DNA of 64,000 nt from Poa pratensis. Lineage: Eukaryota; Streptophyta; Magnoliopsida; Poales; Poaceae. Location: NCBI GenBank assembly GCA_947311845.1, contig CAMZMU010000040.1:62300437-62364436 (forward strand), read 5' to 3'. Positions within the stretch are counted from its first letter, which is position 1. Each line of letters starts with the position of its first letter. Shown piece by piece: positions 56,700 through 64,000 of this stretch. A model generated the notes under the pieces. That model made no database searches, was not told where the DNA came from, and saw only the letters and a list, made by a program, of their open reading frames with translations. The position numbers and the translations under genes were made by a program.

Positions 56700-57267
56700 T
56701 GTCGCAGCAGTGGAACATGGGGTTCCCCTAGTACTGCCAAAGTGGGTCCACCCCATGTGGGCCCAAGATGAAGATGGACAAGACCAAGACTCAAGTCAAG
56801 CTGGCGGGTTCACCGTCAAGACACGCATGGCCTACGTCGACTAAGGGCTCCGGTCCTGGGGACCTTCCGGGTCCCCGAACCAAGCAAGAAGGCCAGGAAG
56901 GACCCGAGAGCCCGAGTTCCCGGCAGGAGGCCAGGCTCCCTCTCGGGTACTTCCCCACGTCCCTGTGGATAAGCACTCCACCTCACCGGAAGACTTGGGA
57001 AGCAAGGCGAAGGCAGCGCGGGCGGGAAGCACGTCCCGTGGTGGTGTCAGCTCCTGTCCACCCCAAGGCGGACGCTCCCACCTAACCCAAAGGAGACGCT
57101 AGGCTGAGGAGAGGCCACGTCTCCTCCTAAACTAGATGAGGAGGGTCCTTCACCCCGAAGGTCCCTCATGCCCCTCACGTGACCCTGTGGCAACCCCTTA
57201 GCCTATAAAAGGAGGACCAAGGCACGGAGAAGGGGGAGGTCGAAGCAAGGACGAACACAAGCTAGAA
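56700..57267 (+). repeat. Gypsy element 3' LTR, left part
   Basis: Matches the 5' LTR from TGTCGCAGCAG to AAGCTAGAA, then breaks at the chromovirus insertion (57268). The remaining part of the LTR should lie right of the window. Confidence 0.85.
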
Positions 57268-60200
57268 TGTGGCGCCCCGACCCGACTGTTATACAGTGAT
57301 GCTGTGTGTCACCGGTTAAGCGATACAACCGGAGGTTACGGGTTTACCAATCCCCGGCCAAAACCTTTGGCAGGCGTTGCTCGGAATGGATCATCGGCAA
57401 CGCAACACCCCGATTGATGCCTTAACACAGGCACAACCCTCAATGTATACTAGAGAGATCAAGACTTGTGGAACAACTGGCACATCACAGACTCTACGAC
57501 ACAAAGCGTTATAGTTCAACTCTTATAATAGAGAAAGATAGCAAATGACAACCAGAGGTCACTGACCCAACATTACATCAAGCGGAAGCAAATTAAGTTG
57601 TTCTAAACAACAAGATCCAGATTATGGCCTAAGAGGCCTACAGATAAACATCACATCGCCAGCTGATCCGGGATGTCCCAAGCTGCCACCCGGGAACCCC
57701 AGACTACTCGTCGACGTCCACAAAGAACCCACCTTCGAGGTCGGTGAAGTCCTCCTCTGAAACAAAACAAACGACGTTGAGTTCGACGAACTCGCAAGAT
57801 TATGTATAGAGCTTTAGCTCGATGAGGCTTTCAAAGTTATATGGCTGTTTTGCATAAAGCTGATTTTATTTATGAAACATAACTCGAAGGCATCGACTAT
57901 TCAGAGTATTTTCAAGAGAGGTAAGAAGTACTCTTTCTTTCATCACCGTCCTCAACATCAACCATCATTATCAACCACTGTACCTGTTCATCAAAGGCAC
58001 CTCCCCGAATCACCCTCGAGGAAGCTCACCTTACAATCTTGAAGTGGTACCTGCAGGGGTGCACTGTGTTTACCTTCGGTACCGCCCGGCTCATTGCCTA
58101 CACGTAGCTCTCTTCCGGGGAAAGCCGGCTGAGTGGGAACGGTTACAACCTTTACCTTGCTTGAGACTAACCCAGGATCATCAGTGGCGGTAGGACAAGA
58201 GGTACCTCCAGCACCCTGTCCCGCGGCCACTTATCTTCCTGACACAACCATCCTCATCTCAGTCTTGGCCATCATCCTCAACGCACGCGCAAATGGAAAG
58301 CCAAACTAGAGGACCCTCGGCTAGTCCGCCACAAGTTAGTCGGTCGACGAGGGCTCCATATACCCCACCGAATGGAAGCGCGCTCATTCTTGGTTCAAGA
58401 GGTAAAGAACTCGCACCTAGGCGGCGAGAGTGAGACAAAACACCACCATACCAAAGTGGCCTCTCATCCCCACCTTTAAGCATCTTATTACCTGTCACCA
58501 CAAATTCTCCACCATCATCTGTACATCTCATCACCTGTTTCCGACCATGAAACATCCACAGGACTGCTAAGCATTTTAACTAAGCATGGCTAAGCATCAA
58601 CACTGCGTAGTTAATTATTTCAGGCCAACAGTACAATCCTATGGATAATAGGAGGGGAAACAGGTAATTGGCATCGGAACCTTAATGCAACTATAGGATA
58701 CTCTAATCCAAGCAAAATTGACATTTGGAACCGCATGCAATATTATAGTGGAGCAAATATTCGCTGAAAATAGGATAAGATATGCTCAGAGGGGGATTAC
58801 GCTTGCCTGGTTGAGCGGAGTAGTCAAACTGCTCGTCGGAGTAAGGATGCTCAACTCCGGACTCGTGATCTACCGGAGAGCAAACAACACCGGAAAGCAA
58901 AAACAACAATCAACACAAGGCAATTGTGCAATGCATACAAAGATGATGATATGACATTTTAAATGCACCCTAGAAGCTTTGAACATGACCAACAAGTTAA
59001 ATGGGGTCCCCCTTATATTCATTGCATTATTTGGAATAAACCCCATATTTAAACTTAGTGATTATAATTACTACTAGAGCACATTATTGTAATTGTGATC
59101 AATCATGTATGATAATAAAGATTTTGGATCACTCATGTTTTTCTGATCATTTTGATATAAGGAACACATTTTTCGGAGGTCCCGGTAAGAAGTTATTAAT
59201 CTTATAAGTTCCTCCTTTTAAACGTATGATTTTAATATTAATAGAGGCACCGTAACTCAAATGTGATCAAATATGCGTGATAAATATTTTAAAGTTTTAA
59301 TCTCAAATTTCTGTGCATTTTGGTGTATTACACGCATTTTTCGGATACATCGATAAAAGTTATTATTTTTATACATTTTCCTTTTGGATATGATCTTTTG
59401 ATGATTTAACAACAACAGAACAATATTTATACATTTAGAGATAAAGGAATGAAAGAAAAACATAAAGTTAAACATCAGTATTGAAATCCGGAATTTATTC
59501 CAGAAATTTCCGGATTTTACACCGGGAGGAAATATTTCCGGAATTGTTTCCGGTCCATTTCCGGATATAGACCGGATAAAAATCCACCGGTCCAGTAGCT
59601 AAAACGCTAACCCGGTGTAGATTCCGGAAAAATCCGGTTCTTGCACCGGTTTGACAACGCGACGCGGGGAGCCACGGCAACGACGAACGCGCGGCGGCGT
59701 GTGGCGCTCCGGCGAGCTAGGGCGTGAGAGGGGAAGGGAGAAGGGGCCGGCTAGGTGGTCGTGCTCACCCTCAAGTCGCCCGTGTGCTCGGCGTGGCTGG
59801 GGATGGACGGCAGCGGCGGAAATCGGCCGGCGCAGCGGCTGTGGTGCTCGGGCGGCCGTGCGGCGAAACGAGGACGGCCGCGGCGATGTGCAGCCTCCCA
59901 CTTCGATTCCTCTGGCGGAGATGATCAGCACGGCAAGGCGGAGCGGATGGTGGCCTTCACGCGTGTTGGGGCGGCCTCAATCGCCGGCGATGCGGAGGCG
60001 CAGCTCGGCGGCCATGGTGCCGTGGAGGAAGAGAGAGAGGAGCACGGGGAGAGGAGCGTGGGCGAGTGGGGATGGGGAGCAGAGGGGGGGGCCCGGCGTG
60101 CTCGACTTCCTGCAGTGGGGGCGGAGGTGGCCCGGCTCGGCGAGCTCGGCGAGCTGGTCCGGCGGCAGCGCGACGTTGCGCGTCGCTACAGGGGAGAGGA

Positions 60201-60774
60201 GAGAGACGGCGTTTTCCTGAAAAAACCCCTGCACAACTTTTGACCACCACCGATAGGTCCTCCTAGAATTACAAATAGGTCCTTTTCTGTTTTAAAATTA
60301 AAACCAGCACATGTTTTGAAATACATGAGGCATTTGAACACTTCCAAAATTGTGAGAAAAATTTGTGGAGGCTCCCCACACCATTTAGAGGCACCACAAA
60401 AACTGGAATTGCAAAAATAAAATAATTTGGACCACTTTTGTTCATAATGTTTTGTTTAGGCAAATTTTGCTAATTTTCCAAATGTTGCTATTTAACAACT
60501 TGGTGCAAGTGCAAAAATAATATTATAAACTCTTGGTACTTCCTTGAGAAATATGGATGTCCAAGTATTTTTGTTTTGCAACTTTGAGTGCCTTCAATGT
60601 GTTGAAGTTTGTTAGAGCAAATTGGGCATTTGGTTTTTAACAACTTCATATCATTTCGGTATCAATGTTGTATTAACTCAAAAGAGACATGTCTATGCAT
60701 GGACGCCATGATGCAATTAACTCAAAAGTGAAAAATTTATACAGGTTTTTGGTTCACAACTTTGGGCTGTTACA
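57268..60774 (-). repeat. Chromovirus 3' LTR
   Basis: 3.5 kb. On the plus strand it reads TGTGGCGCC...GCTGTTACA, so TGTAACAG...GGCGCCACA on its own strand. A purine-rich GGAGGGTAGAG precedes it. It includes a palindromic TTTCCGGA-rich region and a GC-rich part (59650-60220) whose overlapping frames are composition artefacts. Confidence 0.75.
59480..59645. repeat. TTCCGGA-type palindromic cluster in the chromovirus LTR
   Basis: About ten copies of TTCCGGA, ATTTCCGG or CACCGG lie within 165 bases (for example GAAATTTCCGGATTTT and ATATTTCCGGAATTG). They sit next to the GC-rich part of the LTR. Confidence 0.7.
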
Positions 60775-60776
60775 AC

Positions 60777-62105
60777 TCTACCCTCCTTACAGGAATCTCG
60801 TCCCGAGATTCTAAGATTGCGAAGAAGTCGGGATACTCCTCACGAAGACTAGACTCTCGTTCCCAAGTTGCTTCTTCCTCGGAATGATGAGACCATTGAA
60901 CTTTGAGGAACTTGGTAGTCTTGTTCCGGGTCTTTCTTTCAGCTTCATCCAAGACACGGATAGGATGCTCACGATAAGTGAGGTCTTCTGGAGATCCAGC
61001 TCTCATGATTGACCCCATGGATAGGATCTTTGAAACACCGGCGAAGTTGGGAGACATGAAACACATCATGTACATTTGGGAATTTGACCGGTAACTCCAA
61101 TTGATAAGAAAGATCTCCTCGCTTGGCCAGAACGGTGAAAGGGCCAACATAGCGAGGTGCCAATTTCCCTTTGATTCCGAAGCGGCGAACGCCACGAAGG
61201 GGAGAGACACGGAGATAAGCTTTATCACCAATTTCATAGTGAATTTCCTGATGGTGCTTATCATAGTAGCTCTTCTGCCTAGACTGAGCAATCTTCAGAT
61301 TCTCTCTTATGATTCGAACCTTCTCCTCAGCTTCATTGATCACATCCGGACCAAAGAGTGCTCTCTCTCCGGTCTCGGACCAATTTAGAGGAGTGCGGCA
61401 TTTTCTTCCATAAGAGCCTCAAAGGAGCCATGCCCAGACTAGCTTGATAGCTATTGTTGTAGGAGAACTCCGCGAAAGGGAGATACTTTTCCCAACCCTT
61501 GCCAAAAGAGATCACACATGCCCTAAGCATGTCTTCCAACACTTGGTTCACTCTTTCGGTCTGACCATCAGTTTGAGGATGGTAGGCGGTACTGAAGTTG
61601 AGACGGGACCCCATAGCAGTTTGGAAACTCTGCCAAAACTTGGAGACAAAGATACTTCCACGGTCCGATATGATCCTCAGAGGGACCCCATGCAATGGAA
61701 CAATACGAGCCAAATATAAGTCAGCAAGTTGACTTGCCCGTATATCATCACGGACTGGTAGGAAGTGAGCAACCTTGGAAAGACGATCAATGATTACCCA
61801 TATTGCATTGTTGCCCTTTTGAGATCGGGGAAACCCGGTGATGAAGTCCATACCAATTTCATCCCATTTCCACTCGGGACTGCAATAGGGCGAAGAGTGC
61901 CGGCAGGTCTTTGATGTTCAGCCTTTACCCGTCGACATGTGTCGCATTCAGCAACATACTTGGCAATTTCTCGTTTCATACGAGTCCACCAGAATTGTGG
62001 TCGAAGGTCTTGGTACATCTTGGTACTACCGGGATGAATAGAGAGAGGTGATTCATGAGCTTCTTGAGGATGAGCTCCCTCAAATTCGGTTCTTTGGCAC
62101 ACCAA
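60777..62105 (-). pseudogene. Chromovirus integrase and chromodomain-like end, frameshifted
   Basis: The zinc-binding N-domain is at 61794-62105 (HPGSTKMYQDL...CDTCRRVK), with the catalytic core from about 61850 (MDFITGFP, SDRGSIFVSKFW, AYHPQTDGQTERVNQVLE), a C-terminal GPY/F-type part (YVGPFTVLAKRG...VHDVFHVSQLRR), and then a chromodomain-like segment (FLKVQWSHHSEEEATWE) ending near 60777. Frames 61794-62105, 61333-61851 and 60969-61343 are offset by single-base breaks. The chromodomain is thought to direct insertion to heterochromatin. Confidence 0.82.
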
Positions 62106-62225
62106 GCGGTCACCAAAATAAACAACCCGGATTCATCTTCCGAGAAACATTTGGCCTTGCCACTAGCAATGTTCTTCTTGATATTCAGATACCCTCATCC
62201 AGCTTCTGAGCATCCTTAATCTGGT

Positions 62226-63562
62226 CTACAAGAGTAGCTTTGATCTCCAGATTTGCAAGGTAGCCGAGGGAACAATTTCCAGGTTCAAACGGGCAAACTC
62301 TTCATGAAGAGCAGGTTGGGCCTTTTCAATCATCAGATTGTTGCAATAGGACTTCCGACTTAGCGCGTCAGCCACGACGTTTGCTTTGCCGGGTTGATAG
62401 TTCAGACTCACATTGTAGTCCGTGATTAACTCCAACCAACGCCTTTGCCTGAGATTTAAATCCGGCTGGGTGAAGAGGTACTTCAGACTCTTGTGATCCG
62501 AGAAGATCTCGCAACGGTTACCAAACAGGTATGGTCTCCATTGCTTCAAAGCATAGACCACAGCGGCAAGTTCTAGATCATGAGTTGGGTAGTTGAGCTC
62601 ATGCGGCTTAAGTTGGCGAGAAGCATATGCCACCACATGGCCATCTTGCATTAGCACACAGCCCAAGCCTTGTAGAGAGGCGTCACAGAAGACGACGAAA
62701 TCCTTGCTGTGTCCGGCAGGACAAGCACAGGAGCGGACGTGAGCTTGGCTTTCAGTGTTTGAAACTCTCTTCAGCTTCGGCCGACCATACAAACTTTTTA
62801 TCCTTCTTGAGAAGGTCAGTCAGGGCCTTGGCTATCTTGGAGAAACCTTCGATGAATCGGCGGTAATAACCCGCCAATCCGAGAAAGCTACGAATGTCCT
62901 TGACTGACATTGGAGTTTTCCAATCCAGAATGGACTGAATCTTGTCAGGAATGACAGCCACACCATTAGCGGATATCACATGACCAAGGAAGATGAGATT
63001 ATCCAACCAAAACTCACACTTGGAGAACTTGGCATAGAGGCGGTGTTCTCGAAGTCTTGTCAGAACCAAACGAAGATGTTCCTCATGCTCTTCATTGGTT
63101 TTGGAATAGATGAGATGTCATCAATGTAAATGACGACAAACTTGTCAAGATAATCCATGAAGATGGAGTTCATGAGCCTCATGAAAGTAGCTGGAGCATT
63201 TGTGAGACCAAAGGACATGACGGTATACTCATATGAGCCATACGAGTAACAAATGCCGTCTTTGGAATATCCTCCTTTCTGATTTTTATCTGATGGTAGC
63301 CTGACCTCAGATCCATCTTGGAGAATACCGTTGCACCAGCTAACTGATCCAACAGATCATTGATGCGAGGAATAGGATACTTGTTCTTGATTGTCACCGC
63401 ATTCAACGGTCGATAGTCAGAGACTAGACGAGGCACGGTAGAATCCCTCTTCTTGACAAAGAGTACCGGACAACCCCAAGGTGAACTGCTAGGCTGGATG
63501 AACTCCTTAGCTAACAGCTGATCAATTTGCTCTTTCAACAGAGCCAACTCTTCCACCGGCAT
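62226..63562 (-). pseudogene. Chromovirus reverse transcriptase / RNase H, frameshifted
   Basis: RT begins near 63562 ([55 protein letters not shown]). The segment around the YxDD box (about 63110-63145) falls between frames. The thumb is at 62752-63069 ([21 protein letters not shown]), and RNase H at 62226-62792 ([39 protein letters not shown]). Several one-base breaks are present. Confidence 0.85.
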
Positions 63563-64000
63563 ACGGTAGGGCTTCTTGGAAATTGGAGCGTACCGGGAAG
63601 TAGATCTATGACAAACTCCACACTTCGGTCAGGAGGCATGCCAGGCAACTCTTCCGGGAACACATCCGGGAAGTCACACACCACGTGTATGTCCTGGATT
63701 TCAGGAGGGGATTCGCCTTCCATAAAGCAAAGGAGAATCTCAGGTGAGCTGGGTACGATGGCGGACGGAGGTATTGATGTTGCAGGCCAATACTTCACAA
63801 TGTCACCGGAAGGAGCGGTCACAGTAATGGTCTTGGCGGCACAGTCGAGATTAGCCGGTATTTGGCTAGCCAGTTCATGCCCAATATGACATCAATGCCT
63901 TTGGACTTCAGAGCTACCAAGGCATAAGGAAAAGACAAGGAACCTATATTAATCTGGACCTCAGGAGTAACACCATCGGTTTGCCATTTGGAACCAGGAG
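63535..64000 (-). pseudogene. Chromovirus protease region, partial
   Basis: Minus-strand sequence near 63865-63890 encodes ILGMNWLA, the C-terminal retropepsin motif of chromoviruses. It is followed, after a one-base shift, by the linker and the pre-RT motif [20 protein letters not shown] (about 63625-63685). The active-site triad and gag lie beyond the window edge. Confidence 0.65.

Larger units (their letters stand above)
50547..57267 (+). mobile_element. Pol-less gypsy-type LTR retrotransposon with antisense gene
   Basis: The 5' LTR (50547-51476) and partial 3' LTR (from 56700) are almost identical. The internal region holds a short gag-like frame (sense) and a 3.3-kb multi-frame gene on the opposite strand, but no protease, RT, RNase H or integrase. 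A G-rich tract (GGGGGCTAC) precedes the 3' LTR. This resembles non-autonomous members of the Tat/Grande/RIRE2-type gypsy group, in which antisense genes are known. The 3' LTR is interrupted by a chromovirus at 57268. Confidence 0.8.
57268..64000 (-). mobile_element. Chromovirus (gypsy, Tekay-like) inserted in the gypsy LTR, partial
   Basis: Lies in minus orientation: its 3' LTR is 57268-60774, and pol is read right to left and leaves the window at 64000. On the minus strand the order is protease, RT, RNase H, integrase and a chromodomain-like end, which is gypsy order with a chromovirus C-terminus. The long LTR and the chromodomain position suggest the Tekay clade. Pol frames are broken at several points. 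Confidence 0.85.

Noticed and set aside
59599..60266. Multiple GC-rich frames on both strands in the chromovirus LTR
   Set aside because: Overlapping in up to four frames with no family features; they lie inside an LTR and look like CpG-rich composition.

Overview
The window is nuclear DNA of a grass, most likely a Triticeae cereal (wheat, Aegilops or barley type). Evidence: spliced plant genes with GT-AG introns, GC-rich first exons, Stowaway MITEs, a tRNA-derived SINE, a Helitron, and large nested LTR retrotransposons that fill about two thirds of the sequence. There is nothing bacterial in it. All exon junctions were read by eye from splice signals and protein similarity.

Five host genes form a sparse backbone. 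(1) 116-2067, minus: 5' part of a type III protein arginine methyltransferase (PRMT7 type). (2) 3202-9882, plus: mitochondrial pyruvate dehydrogenase E2, with 19 exons and a Helitron (carrying a nested SINE) in intron 1. (3) 28123-29907, plus: the PIN-domain rRNA-processing factor UTP23. (4) 42535-45009, minus: an intact eight-exon plastid protein with a DUF3531 domain. (5) 45808-47820, minus: a P-class PPR protein. Genes 1 and 2 are divergent, with start codons 1.1 kb apart. Genes 2, 3 and 5 each carry one single-base frameshift in an otherwise well-conserved frame; genes 1 and 4 are clean.

Between genes 2 and 3 lies a large fold-back (palindromic) element, about 10461-27960. Its two arms face each other across a 56-base spacer, and each arm carries a B3-domain-like gene. 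It has been hit twice: by a 2.5-kb solo LTR (12162-14659, duplication AAGGT) and by a complete 11.4-kb Ty1/copia Sirevirus, 'element A' (15403-26826, duplication CATAA). A second Sirevirus, 'element B' (30030-41400, duplication GATGG), sits 0.12 kb downstream of UTP23. From 50547 onward a pol-less gypsy-type element with a long antisense gene is interrupted in its 3' LTR by a chromovirus (57268 to beyond 64000, minus strand).

The most interesting system is in the Sireviruses. Each LTR family carries its own palindromic CGG/CCG repeat: CGGAAGTTCCG in the solo LTR, AGCGGTAGTACCGCT in A, and GGCCGG-type in B. In A and B the same family-specific repeat recurs once more inside the element, just upstream of an extra (envelope-position) gene. 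That gene is intact in B, with a basic N-terminus and an acidic C-terminus. Repeated motifs, multiple polypurine tracts and env-flanking motifs are described for Sireviruses in general. What this window adds is the matched switch of repeat type at both sites, which suggests a motif-recognition partner.
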